From Crossaster papposus (taxonomy: Eukaryota; Echinodermata; Asteroidea; Velatida; Solasteridae): 64,000 bases of DNA. Made by a program: the position numbers and the translations under genes. The notes below the pieces were generated by a model. The model was not told the origin of the DNA and did not search any database. It worked only from the letters and a program-made list of their open reading frames with translations. Positions 21,712 to 33,167 of the stretch are shown here, piece by piece (the first letter of the stretch is position 1; every line of letters starts with the position of its first letter). Where the stretch lies: positions 1,550,001 to 1,614,000 of the forward strand of contig JBAIAA010000443.1 in assembly GCA_037893245.1 (NCBI GenBank). Reading direction: 5' to 3'.

Positions 21712-24335
21712 GTAAGATGTTATCTAATACATTTTAGGAAAAAAATACTATTCTTTTGTTGGAAAAACTATTGTACAGCATTATGACCACGTTTCAGGCC
21801 CGATTGCATGTTGCCATGATACTCACGCTTTCTGTTGCATGCGCAGATCTAACTTTGAGCGTAGGGTAGGGTAGGGTAGGGTAGGGTAGGGTAGGGTAGG
21901 GTAGGGTGTGGTGGGGTGGGGTGGGGTGGGGTGGGGTGGGGTGGGGTGGGGTGGGGTGGGGTGGGGTGGGGTAGGGTAGGGTAGGGTAGGGTAGGGTAGG
22001 GTAGGGTAGGGTAGGGTAGGGTAGGGTAGGGTAGGGTAGGGTAGGGTAGGGTAGGGTAGGGTAGGGTAGGGTAGGGTAGGGTAGGGTAGGGTAGGGTAGG
22101 GTAGGGTAGGGTAGGGTAGGGTAGGGTAGGGTAGGGTAGGGTAGGGTAGGGTAGGGTAGGGTAGGGTAGGGTAGGGTAGGGTAGGGTAGGGTAGGGTGTG
22201 GTGGGGTGGGGGTGGGGGTGGGGGTGGGGGTGGGGGTGGGGGTGGGGGTGGGTTGGGTTGGGGTGGGGTGGGGTGTGGGGTGGAGTGGAATGGGGGGAGA
22301 GAGAGGGGAGACGGGGGTGCCAAAGAGACCCTTACTATAGAGAGTTCGGGACATCCCCCGAAAGTTTTGAAATCTACCATGCTTCATCTGACTATGGCAA
22401 TTTGATAATATTAATTTAGGAGCCCATTTTTGAGTCCGGGTGAAGGAGGGGGGGGGGGGGGGGGCAGGAATTTACATTTATACCCCGATATGGTTTTATT
22501 TTCTCTCTTGGCAGCAACAGCTGTGTGTCCGAACCCAGAGCCAGCTGTTAAGTATCTCGCCAACGTAATGTCACGTTATTAACCCCACCCAAATCAAAGA
22601 TCTCTCTAGTCCCATTGCCTTTAATTTGACACCATTATTTGCTGTTGCGATGCTTGTAGTTTGCAAGATTTTGTAATTTGTTTAGAACTATATTTTAATA
22701 TTAAAAAATCCCAAAACTAAAGCAAACTTCGTTTTCATTTTGCGTAGAATGCGATATGTACCTCGGGATGGAGGATGGGGGTATCTCTGATTCAGCCATC
22801 ACGTCGTCAAGTCGGTACACGGGTGGCAATCGCGGTCCGTATAACTGCCAAGCGAGTCACGGCCGGCTACACTACCCGGGAACCAGCGACGGTGCCGTCA
22901 GGGGCTGGTGCCCTGCCACCCTGGACATCGGCGAGTGGTTACAGGTGGATCTGGGACGGCCGCTGCAGGTTGAAGGAATCACCATTCAAGGCAGCGTTGA
23001 CCCTATGGGGAAATGGTTTGAGCGGGTGACGATGTACCAGGTTCGGTACAGCGATGACCAAACCACGTGGCAGTATGTGATGCAGTCACGTGACGCTGGT
23101 GCGCAGGTAAATAATCATTACCTTTTGGTCCCCAAATCCATGTACTGCATATCGGTGCGCTGACGTGTGCAAACGTAGATATAGACGATGTGCCCTCTGT
23201 GATGCAGTCACGTGACGCTGGTGCGCAGGTAAATAATCATTACGTTTTGGTCCCCAAATCCCTGTACTGCATGTCGGTGCGCTGACGTGTGTAAACGTAG
23301 ATATAGACGATGTGCCCTCTGTTTACATCAGTGTTCAAATATGCCCGGCAGTATGCGCACGCATCATGTTTTACATAAATTTGGTTAAGAGATGACATCA
23401 GAGGTAACATAATTCAAATGCGATCTGACCTGTGACGTCACTCTTTAAGCAAAATGTATGTAAAACACGATGTGTGCGCATACTGCCGGGCACATTTGAA
23501 TACAGGTGACAGTAAACACGTTTTGACACGTAATACAGTAAACACGTGACATCAGAGGGCACATCGTCTATAACGACGACCGCCTTATACTGCATGTAGT
23601 CTACGTTTTTTGAAAGACTAGCGCTTGAACCAAACAGAATGGAATGACGTACGTATGACGTAACTATAATTTGTCGCTCTCTGTGATATATCGTTCACAT
23701 TTTGAATTCTGTTATTTATTTAACGTTTTTATCTATCTTTCAGTAAAAAATAACATGTTTAACAATAAGAATTTCAAGAAAACTACTCGCTTTACACGTT
23801 GAAGCTTTTACTCGATGTGCTCGGAAGTTTGGTTTCTCCTAAAGTCTCGTACGTTCTCGAGGTCAACTTGCACGCTCTGTTGTGCAGTGCCCGTTTAATT
23901 AAAACGTCCAGCAGTGTGTGACGGCTATACTGTCATGTTTTCGGGTGTGGTATTGCTGCTTTTAAAGCCTTTTTGAGAACCGCTCATCCAGACAACCTTA
24001 AATTTGACGCTGCACATTCTTGGGTCCTTTCAGCAAAACACTTGCCACTTTTCAACTTCATACAAAAATGCCCCGTTCTGAAGATAATCGAATTACAGAC
24101 AGACACACAGCGCGACAGACAGATTCCTTAAATTATAAATTGATACGCAATGAATGACCAAACTCGATATTGATTCTGTTTTTCCCAGACTTTTCCAGGC
24201 AACAGCGATCAAACCACACCTGTCACCAGTCTGTTCGACCAGCCAATCAGAGCGCGCTATATCCGCATTGTGCCGACTGCGTTCCACGGGTGGCCGTCGA
24301 TGCGTATGGAACTCATCGGCTGCAAAAGTGTTTAA
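20860..24335 (+). CDS. Mucin-discoidin protein, copy 1 (signal exon not found)
   Basis: Three exons join in phase: 20860-21711, 22748-23106 and 24189-24335 (TAA). The first encodes a short conserved head (ICFIGSEYSPQSG, PRWFLPYKDPCKC), an acidic stretch, then 33 identical SPATTS repeats. The other two form one F5/8 type C domain, from KCDMYLGMEDGGISDSAI through GEWLQVDLGRPLQVEGI to SMRMELIGC. These domains bind carbohydrate or phospholipid in other proteins. The Thr/Ser repeats suggest dense O-glycosylation and secretion. The expected signal exon is missing; an in-frame upstream ATG at 20751 adds a hydrophobic run (VAYLLISFVYIYLHFYVIVL) that could act instead. Copy 2 is the intact relative. 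Function is inference. Confidence 0.8.
21087..21680 (+). repeat. 33 perfect 18-bp units (SPATTS)
   Basis: The unit AGCCCGGCGACCACGTCG repeats without a change I can see over 594 bp, with a partial 34th. No stop occurs in three of the six frames. Confidence 0.95.
21864..22290 (+). repeat. G-rich GGGTA/GGGGT microsatellite in copy 1 intron
   Basis: Blocks of GGGTA, GGGGT, about 45 GGGTA units and then GGGGGT units make over 400 bp of guanine runs spaced for G-quadruplexes. Copy 2 has only a short version (42262-42345). Confidence 0.95.
22748..23106 (+). CDS. Copy 1 discoidin exon 1
   Basis: 359 bases, acceptor GCGTAG, donor GTAAAT, phase 1 in and 0 out. Encodes the N-terminal two thirds of the F5/8C domain. 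Confidence 0.88.
23077..23320 (+). repeat. 122-bp tandem duplication across a splice donor
   Basis: 23077-23198 and 23199-23320 are near-identical (a few changes). Each holds the last 30 bases of the discoidin exon, the donor CAG-GTAAATAATC and intron sequence. Use of the second donor would bring in a stop (TGA at 23161), so the first must be used. Confidence 0.92.
23302..23572. mobile_element. MITE, 271 bp
   Basis: TATAGACGATGTGCCCTCT at the left pairs with AGAGGGCACATCGTCTATA at the right, and the pairing continues inward (GCCCGGCAGTATGCGCAC). The first 19 bases of its end were copied with the 122-bp duplication. Confidence 0.82.
24189..24335 (+). CDS. Copy 1 discoidin exon 2 (terminal)
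   Basis: Acceptor TTTCCCAG, 48 codons plus TAA. Reads TFPGNSDQTTPVTSLFDQPI and ends MRMELIGCKSV, the usual C-terminal strand of F5/8C domains. Confidence 0.9.
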   Translation, partial: TFPGNSDQTTPVTSLFDQPIRARYIRIVPTAFHGWPSMRMELIGCKSV

Positions 24336-24832
24336 AACAGTATTTCCCCGAAACCACTCAGCCCAACGTGTACCGTATAAATTATACGTACGTGTTTTCC
24401 CACAAAATATTCCCCTGACCGCCCCACTAGTTAGTGGGACATTACGCACATGGAGCAAAGAATTGTTCCAAGAAAAAACAAGTTGTTGATATTGTTACAT
24501 GTTACGCTAAAGGCTGGAGGAGTTCCCGACAAAAGGTCGTTAGCATGTGAATAACCTTATAACAGTAAGTACTATTTTGAAGAAACTAATTCTAACTAAA
24601 AAATTTCGAATTATAGTCACACATTTCACTAGTTGAAATTTCAGCCTTTTGTGATGTTTTTAAATAGTTGGAAAAACCTAATATAAACAAATAAGATAAA
24701 CAAAACATCAAAAAGGAAAAAAGGACAACATCAAGATAATAAAGAGTTAAAATATATTTATAGATATAATCCAACCAAACAAAACAAAATTTAAAACAAT
24801 AATTCAGTAAAAGAGGATAAGAAGAAAATCAT
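24336..24832. other. 3' flank of copy 1, no gene
   Basis: AT-rich and homologous to 45155-45640 downstream of copy 2. Confidence 0.6.
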
Positions 24833-26585
24833 TATCTACTTTACTTTACTTTATTTCACCTTATGGTACATATCCATTCAGAAATACATGTGTACATACA
24901 GTTATGTTAAATACTTTTATAAAGAAAAACTGATCAATAATAAATAGTTAATTTACCAAGAGATACAGGGGACCCGCGAAAAGCAAAGCTTGTCAAGTGC
25001 GAGTCCCTTGAACAAAAACAATAACATAAACAGCAAGTTATATATACAACAAACAACAATAAACAGAAAGCGACTCTACAACGATATGTTAATAACAAGG
25101 ACGACGAGTGTGGATTAAGGTAAAGGTAAAGGTAGGCCCTAAGTGTTTACATAATTTAGTTAATAGATAGAGGCTCACATAATGTAATAAGGCTATTAAA
25201 GGAAATTGGAAACAAATGATACAATGTATATAAATAGGCCTACTTAAAGCAGTATTAAAAACCGAGTATTAAAGTAAAACAGTATTAAACTAGATTTGTT
25301 TGTACAGGGCTCACGTTTAGTTTTTTAGACAATGATAGGATTAAAGAAAATGGCATTAAAGAAAAACGGCATGCTTAAAACAGTTAACAAAAAATAACAA
25401 AACAATGAATTTAACAAATGGCATTCTGATAAAACAGTTGAAAAAGTAAACAGAAATCGAATGACAAAAAACAATGATTTTAACAAATGAACTAAAAATA
25501 ATATTAAACTGCGATACATGCTTGTACAAGGGTCATAATTGAAAACAGGGAGATAATATCAACAGGATACAATGAGACTCATAAACATTAATATTTGTTG
25601 AAAATGTATTGTTTGATCTTAGTTTTGAATGTAGCAATGAATGGCGACTTTTTGATACAGTTTGCTAGTGAATTCCAAAATGTAGGGCCCTCAAATTTAA
25701 CGCTTTTCTTCGCAAAGGAGCTCCTTACTGATGGCAAATGGAAGTCATTGGCCTGTCTAGTTGAATGGGTATGTAAAGTTCTGTTTGTGTAAAACATCGA
25801 TGAAATGGATTCTGAAAAATCATTTTTAGTTAGCTGGAACATAAAATTACCAAGTTGATAATAATATATAATTTATCATTGATCTTCATTTTCTTATTTT
25901 GTACAAAAGGTGGGTCTGTATGGGCAAGGTAGCTAGTATGGTTAATGATTCGTAACCCTTTTTTGTGTGATAATAATAGTCGGTTAATCGATTTTTGAGA
26001 AGAATTTCCCCAAGCTAAAATGTCATAGTTAATTTAAGGCAAAATTAAGGTGTTGTACAGAGATAGGAAAATATAATTATTTAGGGGCCAAAACAATAAT
26101 GTTATCGAGTACGCCGATATTTCTCGAAACAATTTTACGCAAGTAATCAGTATGAGTGTTCCATGATAATTTGTTGTCAATATATAAATCAACAAATTGT
26201 GTACATTCTGTCCCAATAATCTTGTTTTTTATCAATAAGAATATCCATTGGTAATGATTGTAAAGATTTACTAAACAACATACAATTTGTCTTTTTTATA
26301 TTTAGCGACAGTTTGTTGGCTTTTACCCAGTCTGCCCAAAACAAGCTCAGAATTTACGGTATCGATCAATTCATTAATGTTTTTACTGCTATAAACCAAA
26401 TTGGAGTCATCAGCAAATACAATACACGATAAACGCTTGGAGACATCGACAAAGTCATTTATATATATGATAAATAACAGTGGTCCAATAATAGATCCTC
26501 GAGGGACTCCACAGGATAGGGCTTGTATATTTGAGGGGGAACCATTAACTGATACATATTGATTTATATTTGAGAGGTAACTTAT
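24833..26585 (-). pseudogene. Non-LTR retrotransposon (CR1/L2-like LINE) 3' part, decayed
   Basis: On minus, reverse transcriptase motifs read GVPRGSIIGPLLFIIYIND and FADDSN (about 26530-26400), followed by a C-terminal piece with FEGPTFWNSLANCIKKSP at 25842-25588. Several frames are broken. The 3' end has a tail of AAAGT units (24836-24855) rather than poly-A. The matching flank at about 45630 lacks it, so the paralogue shows the empty site. Confidence 0.82.
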
Positions 26586-27135
26586 TAAATTTCAGCTAAA
26601 AAGATATCTATTACATTTGGATAGTGGCCTATACTGTCTCTGTGAGGTTCTGGTCATTTCTGGGAGAATAATACAACTTGATAAACCCAGTAGCGATACA
26701 TGTAGTTGTTGGACATTGCATAGTAATAGGCTACAATATATAATGGTCATCATTATATTTTTTTAAAAAGTGTAAAATTTTTCTTACCTATGTTGTTTAA
26801 AAGAGGTAATTTCGAATGTTAACCTAATTCGTTGGTCAAAGTAGTTGTTGATTATTCTAGCAAATGTGTGCTCTTCTGCGAGGTTTTCTGTTCACATGGT
26901 TTTCCAAGTCTCGGCCTCGTTTCTGATTCGGCTACAATTTTAAGATCTTTAATTTGAGAAAACTCAATAATTATTAGGTCATTGTTCTACCCTCGAGAAA
27001 CATCATATATACCTATAGAATGACGAGGTCCAAGCTTTAGCGAATGTACATTTCATTCAAGTGGAGAGATATTGCACATATGAAAACGAACCCGGGATTT
27101 GGAAAACCTCAGTGATCGTGATGTAGATTATAGTA
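26586..27135. other. 3' flank of copy 1 (continued), no gene
   Basis: Homologous to about 45650-46145. No coding evidence. Confidence 0.6.
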
Positions 27136-27555
27136 TTGGTTGCAAGACGTCCTAATCGCAGTATGCAGCGCGTGTGGGCCGCGAACTTTAGACCACGCCA
27201 TAACCTTCGAATAGGCCGTCTTGGCTAAATCACATAATCGCTCAGAAAATTCTGAGCAGAATTGAGTCGCCTTTGCATGCGCGTGTGACGTTTCTTCATA
27301 ATTACGTGACGTAAAACATACATTTGACCAATAATGCAATTATGCGATTATGCATTTTACGTCACGCAACATCACACGCGCATGCAAATGTCAGACAATT
27401 CTGCTTGAAATTTCCTGAGCGATTATGTGAGTTAGCCAACACGACCTATTTGATTTCGAAGGTCATGGGGTAGTCAAGTCTACGGCGCGCTGGAGGACGC
27501 CCGCACCGGTGGCCTACGCGCGCTGCATACCGCGATTAGGACGTCTTGCAACCAA
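27136..27555. mobile_element. MITE, 420 bp
   Basis: TTGGTTGCAAGACGTCCTAA and its complement at 27536-27555 are the ends; homology continues through GCGATTATGTGA-like inner arms. It is absent from the matching place near 46145, so it inserted after the duplication. Confidence 0.85.
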
Positions 27556-27870
27556 GACTAAATATAGATAATTATACAGTGAATACAAATCGAGCTAGTC
27601 CATTTGTTTCTATAAGTGTTTTTCTGTTAGATTATTTTACATTTGCTGTTATGTATAGTCAGGGGTTCTTTTGCACGGAGACCACTGCGAATGGACCACT
27701 GACTTCCCTTTAATAGGCTCTGAAGCTTAAAACAAAACTAGCCGAAATCAAGATATCTTGGTGTCATGTTTCTTCAAGAACTTTCTCTGTCCATTGGTAT
27801 AAGTAGTTTGGGCCGCGGGGTAGTAGAAGTATTTTCTTTTTTCCACGACCATGTGTAGGCGGACTACTTG

Positions 27871-28765
27871 TAGTTAGGTCATTTAAGTTTTGTTTTGAAA
27901 AATATGTGAACAAATTGCTTAACAATAGCTTTCCTCACCAATGCGTTCAGATGGGTGTCTACAAACACCTCTCAATGTATTCCTTCCCGAATCCTTGGGG
28001 AAACGTCATAATTCAAAATGGCGTCCAAAATAGCCGCCAAAATTGAAAAATTGTAGATATATATATTTACCAAAAATAATCATTATTATGGGGATAAATC
28101 CACAATAGGCCTATAATGTTCTAGGGCCATTGTGAACTCTTTCCAAGCATATTTTGTATTATTATCTTGCTTCAAATTCAAGTTGGCAGCCAAAATGGCC
28201 GCCAAAATGGAATAAATGTAGATAAAGTCAGTTTGGCCAGAAATTTAATAATTATTATGGAAGAAAAAACACAAAAACGTGGTTCTAGGACAATTGTGAA
28301 CTCTTGCTAAGCATTATGTTTTATTATCTTGCTTTATATCGAAGATGGTGGCCAAAATGACGTCCAAAATGCCGCCAAAATGGAAACATTGTTGATAAAG
28401 TCATAGTTTGGCCAGAAAGTTAATAATTAATATGGGGAAGAAACCCCCAAAACAATTTTTCTAGGGCCCTGCTAAGTATTTCTGTATTTTTATCTCGCTT
28501 AAAATCCAACTGTCTACTAACACCTCTGAATTTTGTCCATCTTAAATCCTTAATAATAAATTATAGGAGCCAATCAAAGTTGGGTACCTGGATGGCTTAG
28601 GCGAAACAATGGAAAAATAACAATTTGCCAATATAAGCTTGTGGGATGTCTAACTATAGGTCTTTTTTTGTTCGGGGGGGGGGGGGGGGGGGGAGTTTAA
28701 TCGATTCCAACCATTACTTTTGAGTACAAATGACTCCTTGGTCATAACAAAAACAGTACAAATAT
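27871..28765 (+). repeat. Left arm of the foldback transposon
   Basis: Inverse of 33115-33868. Contains three imperfect units with CCGCCAAAATGGAA and a 20-base poly-G (28674-28693) at the inner edge. Confidence 0.8.
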
Positions 28766-29099
28766 CATGTTGGATGCCGACACATACATCTTTTAAAAAG
28801 AGATAATTTGATTACCAGTGCTTATTTAACTCACTCAATCTGATCGTTTTGTATTTTGATTGTCAGTCCTTGTCTTTTTGTATTAATGTGTACGCCAGTA
28901 AAATGTCCCTGTGTGTCTTGTTTTCAGTCAGTTAAAAATAACCAGCATGGAATATTCTGTAATGCTTGTGAAAGTTGGATTCATTACGTCCCTTTCTTTA
29001 ATTGATTACCGTATTCTGACTGGTAATACAAACACATGGATTTGCCTCATTTGTCAAATCTCCCCATAATTATTATTTTTACCAGGGTATAGACTTATT

Positions 29100-31525
29100 A
29101 TTAATAATAGACAGGAGAAAATGGGTGGGGTGTAGCTGTGTATATTTCTTGTGACCTCGACTCTACAATTAGACAGGATCTTACTCATTCTGAGGATGTT
29201 TCAGAATCTCTTTTTGTCGAAATTTCTTTTCCTAAAACCAAGAATATTACAACAGACGTCTTATATAAACCTCCAAGTGTCAATCAAATTGATTTTTTAC
29301 CACCTTTTCAAAATTTGCTTTGTAAAATGACTACTTTTAACAACAATTGTTTAATTTCTGGGGATTTTAATATTAATTTACTCAATTATACAGTGCCTAG
29401 CACACAGGCCTTTATTGATGTTATCACTTCTTATTCTGTTTTAGCATTAATTGATAAGTCCACTAGAATAACTGATTTCTCAGCCACATTAAATGATATT
29501 TATTTCACGAATGTGCTACCATCTCCTAATTCAGCCTTAATCTTGTCTGGTATTCCAGATCATTTCCCAATTTTCATGATAATGTCCTTCCATAAATCTG
29601 ATACTCCCTCCAATCATTTTAATTATGTTCGTACCCGTAATTTTACCCATTCTAATATCCAGAGGCTTAAAGAAGATCTTCACACAGTTGACTAGTCTAA
29701 CATTACTACCTGTGATAATCTGGACCAAGCATATAATTTATTTATTGACTATTTGAATAACAAAATTGATAAAAATATTCCATTTAAATCTGACAAAAGA
29801 ACATTGAAGTCAAATTCTAACCCTACTGCCCCGTGGATAACTAAACTTCTTCTTAACCTATTAATAAGAAAAACAAATTATATCGTCATTATATTGCTAA
29901 TCCAAATAACACAAGAAAACTTAAATATATTAAATATAAGAATATTTTGACTAGTCTCTAACGACGTTCTAAAAGCAATATTATGCTTTTCAATTTGAGC
30001 ATAATATCAAGAATAACATCCATAACACATGGAAGGTCATAATTTGCCAATATAAGCTCGTGGGATGTCTAACTAGGTCTCTTTTTTTGGGAGGTGGGGG
30101 GGGGGGGGTTAATCGATTCCAACCATTACTTTTGAGTACAAACGACTCCCTGGTCATAACAAATATAATAAATAGAAATGTATCTCAATTGAAACCTTGG
30201 GTAGTCAGTTCTCTAGTTCACTCTACTTATTCTACTCCCCGGCATATTAATTCTTCTATTATTGAAAACACTATTACTGCTTTTAGTAATTGCCAAGGTT
30301 GTTCCTATTTATAAAAATGGTGATGCTAAATTTTTGAAAAATGTTTATATGTTTGTGTTATTCAATTTCTTAATACATGTAATATTTTAACCGAATTTCA
30401 ATTCGGATTTAAAAGTAAATATTCTACTACACATGCAATACTTGATTTTGTAGATAAAGTAACGAACGCAATAGATGACTCTGCACACACTCTGGGAATA
30501 TTCCTCAATCTTTCAAAGGCTTTTGACACCATTGATCATTATATTTTATAAGCTTTCGTATTATGGCGTTTGAGGAGTAGCCCTAGAGTGGTTCAGGAGT
30601 TACCTTTCAGATATAAAACAGTATGTTTCTATCGGTGGTTCAACTTCAACTCATATGCCCCTAAAATGTGGCGTCCCATGGGGTTTAATCTTGGGTCCTT
30701 TACTTTTTCTGATTTATAATGACTTTGTTAAATCGTCTGATGTATGCTATTTTCATTTATTTGATGATTTGATGATTCTAATTTATGTATTTCCAATAGT
30801 AATTTGACTACTCTCACCGACACAGTTAATTTTGAGTTAAATTATATCTGTTAATAAGTTATCACTTAATATTAAGAAAACCAACTACATGTATTAGTAA
30901 TACGGCTTGTAATCTCCCCTCCATCATATCAATTGATGACACGATCATAGAAAACAACAGAGTATCTTAAATTTCTTGGATATTTCATAGATTCAAAATT
31001 AACATGGACTAATCACATAGATTATTTATCCAAAATTGTTGCTAGAAAAATAGGCGTTATAAACAAGATCAAATAGATTATCCTTTCTACAATCTTAGTT
31101 TGTCTGTACAATACATTAATATTGTCATATCTCCCTCAGTAATCTTAACAGACTTTTCCTTTTACAAAAACAGGCTCTTAGAACTATTATTTTTTTCTGA
31201 TTTCAATGCTCATATTGACCCCTTTTTTTCCAAACACAAGATTTTAAAAGTTAAAGACATTTATTTGTATCAGCTTGGGTCTCTCATGTACCAATCTGTA
31301 CTTGGTATCCTACCATCTTCTATAAATTCCATTTTCGTCCGGAATTGCGAAGTTAATTCTCATTATACTTTTCAATTCTCTAATTTTCATCTTCCATTCA
31401 CTTGTACATTCTTATCCAAAAAAAATATTAAATACGAGGGACCCAGGCTGTGGAATTCTTTTAATGAGAACCTGAAAATGTCGAGATATTTGTCAACTTT
31501 TAAACGGAATTATAAATGAGTCTTG
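29100..31525 (+). pseudogene. LINE (endonuclease and reverse transcriptase), decayed, inside the foldback element
   Basis: The endonuclease C-terminal part at 29138-29695 shows SGDFNINLLNY, TRITDFSATLNDIYF and GIPDHFPIF. Reverse transcriptase remains at 30380-30760 show FGFKSKYSTTHAILDFVDKV, LSKAFDTIDH and LGPLLFLIYN-type residues, and a C-terminal piece at 31100-31520 shows YEGPRLWNSF. Stops and frameshifts break it throughout. It is split at 30036-30165 by a copy of foldback sequence. Confidence 0.82.
30036..30165 (+). repeat. Displaced copy of the foldback inner edge
   Basis: It repeats 28635-28762 in direct orientation (TTTGCCAATATAAGCT, GTGGGATGTCTAACTA, poly-G, TTAATCGATTCCAACC, TTTTGAGTACAAA). 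A third, inverted copy is the right arm's inner edge near 33115-33220. Confidence 0.88.
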
Positions 31526-31639
31526 TTGGCTAATTATTGTGATCCCATGTAACTTATTAATTTCAAGGTTCCATAATTATGGTACACATCTAACTTGTAC
31601 GCTGGCATGTAATATACGTGTACTATCTCTGGTGATCAT

Positions 31640-33167
31640 GGTAATTGGTGGAGCTGCCGTATCCGTCAAAGACCACAGTGATCTTAAGGCACTGTCTCCC
31701 CATGATGGACTTTACAAACTGGAGGGAGCTCTCGTCGATGTCTTTCCATGTTAGGTTAGCCTCCTATCTGACGTTGTACAGGAGCCACCCACCCTCAATC
31801 AACCAGGCCCATGCAGGGGTGTTGTTCAACGGGTTCCACAAATGCTTTCAGGACTCTTGCTAGGTTCCTAGGGCAGCCTTGTCTGGCATTCGCAACCCTT
31901 GGTCTTTGTCAAATAGAGACATCGGGTGTAGGCGTCAACTCAAATCGCAGGGCGTGTTTGGTCTTGACTTCACGTTCACTGATGATAATGAGGCGGTTGA
32001 AGAACTTGAGTGAGTCAATAACCAGCTTCTTACCATTGACTTTGGGTCTACTTCTGAGGCTGTCTAATGATTTGACCTCCAGTTTGTAAAGTCCATGGGG
32101 AGACATTCCCTTGGGATCACTGTGGTTTTTGATGGATACGGCAGCTCCACCAAGGCCAATTGTCACCAGAGACGAACAAAGAACGCATGCTGCGACATTC
32201 TGATTCGCCCAGACATAAAAAAACTCGTTTCAAGAGAAAAGTTCCTCGACAACAAGAGCAACAAGACCCAGTTCATTTGGCTACTTGCTGAGACATTCGG
32301 TAGATATGGGATCAGCGTACACGAATGCCCCGATGATGCGTACACCTCTATCGTTCGGGCAGCTCTAGATGAGGCAAGGTATTCCCCTGTTGAGGTGAGG
32401 GCTGAGAGGACACCGACATCATGGTTTTGCTGATGTATCACGCTGCAGACCACCCGATCTTCCTCACAACAGCCAAATAACTATCTTACGATGTCGGAAG
32501 GATTCGGGAGGCCCTCCCAGAGAAATACCGGAAGTATCTGATCTTCTTGCACAGCTACTCTGGCTGCGATGAGTGTCCGCGATTTCTGGGTTTAGCAAAT
32601 CAACTTTGCTAACCAAGCTCTGCAAGACTGACACAGCGAAAGAGCCATGGACGTGTTTCTGGACTTCTGAGCCGAGAAAGATGACATTAAAGCTGGCTGT
32701 GAACTATTCAAGCTCATGTTTCGCGGGAGACCATCTAAAGACTTGAGGGACTTCAGCTTTAACATCTTTAGCAAGCAGGCCGCTGCTGGGAGCATCAAAC
32801 CTGAGAAACTGCCCCGACAACAGAAGCTGCAGCACAGCACTCTCCCCGGGCTTATCTCCAGACTAGAGATTGGCTGCTGCTGCAAACTCCACCAATGGAT
32901 GTCCTGGACTATGGATGGAAGCTCGGCGACCAGATTAGGCGCCGGTCCCTACAACAGACCCTATAGCACCAGACTATCTTCTGAAGTTTGTCTGCTGCAA
33001 CTGTGAGGGGGAATGTAGCACACTCAGGTGCTGCTGTAAAATGCAAGGAGTTCAGTGTATTTCTGCTTGCGGCAACTGTCATGGTAACTCTTGCCAGAAC
33101 TCCAACCAGCCAGATGACGAGAAGAGTACTCAAAACTAATGGTTGGAATCGACTGAACACCCCCCAA
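31640..33167 (+). pseudogene. Transposon-associated VFDGY/cysteine-rich-tail gene with inverted front part
   Basis: Plus-strand pieces: ITVVFDGYGSSTKANCHQRR then KTQFIWLLAETFGRYGISVH (32110-32330), HSYSGCDECPRFLG (32550-32590), and a Cys-rich tail CNCEGECSTLRCCCKMQGVQ followed by CGNCHGNSCQN (about 32990-33120). The front part lies on minus: KKLVIDSLKFFNRLIIISER and FELTPTP (32040-31930), then AWLIEGGWLL and ITVVFDGYGSST again (31820-31640). So 31639-31725 and 32074-32165 are inverted copies of the same coding piece. I know this family as a common, uncharacterised protein of invertebrate repeats; the conserved Asp/Lys pattern suggests a PIN-like nuclease, but that is inference. Stops and frameshifts break it. 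Confidence 0.7.

Noticed and set aside
20890-21786. ARRPRR arginine-rich frame in copy 1
   Set aside because: Second frame of the same 18-bp repeat with no conserved flank.
21864-22290. Interstitial telomere
   Set aside because: The unit is GGGTA/GGGGT, not TTAGGG, and copy 2 has only a short version at the same intron position.
21794-22387. Pro-rich minus-strand protein (TLPYPTLPYP)
   Set aside because: Translation of the GGGTA microsatellite only.
22512-22560. Extra exon in copy 1 (AVCPNPEPAVK)
   Set aside because: An acceptor exists, but the phase does not fit the next exon and the segment is missing in copy 2.
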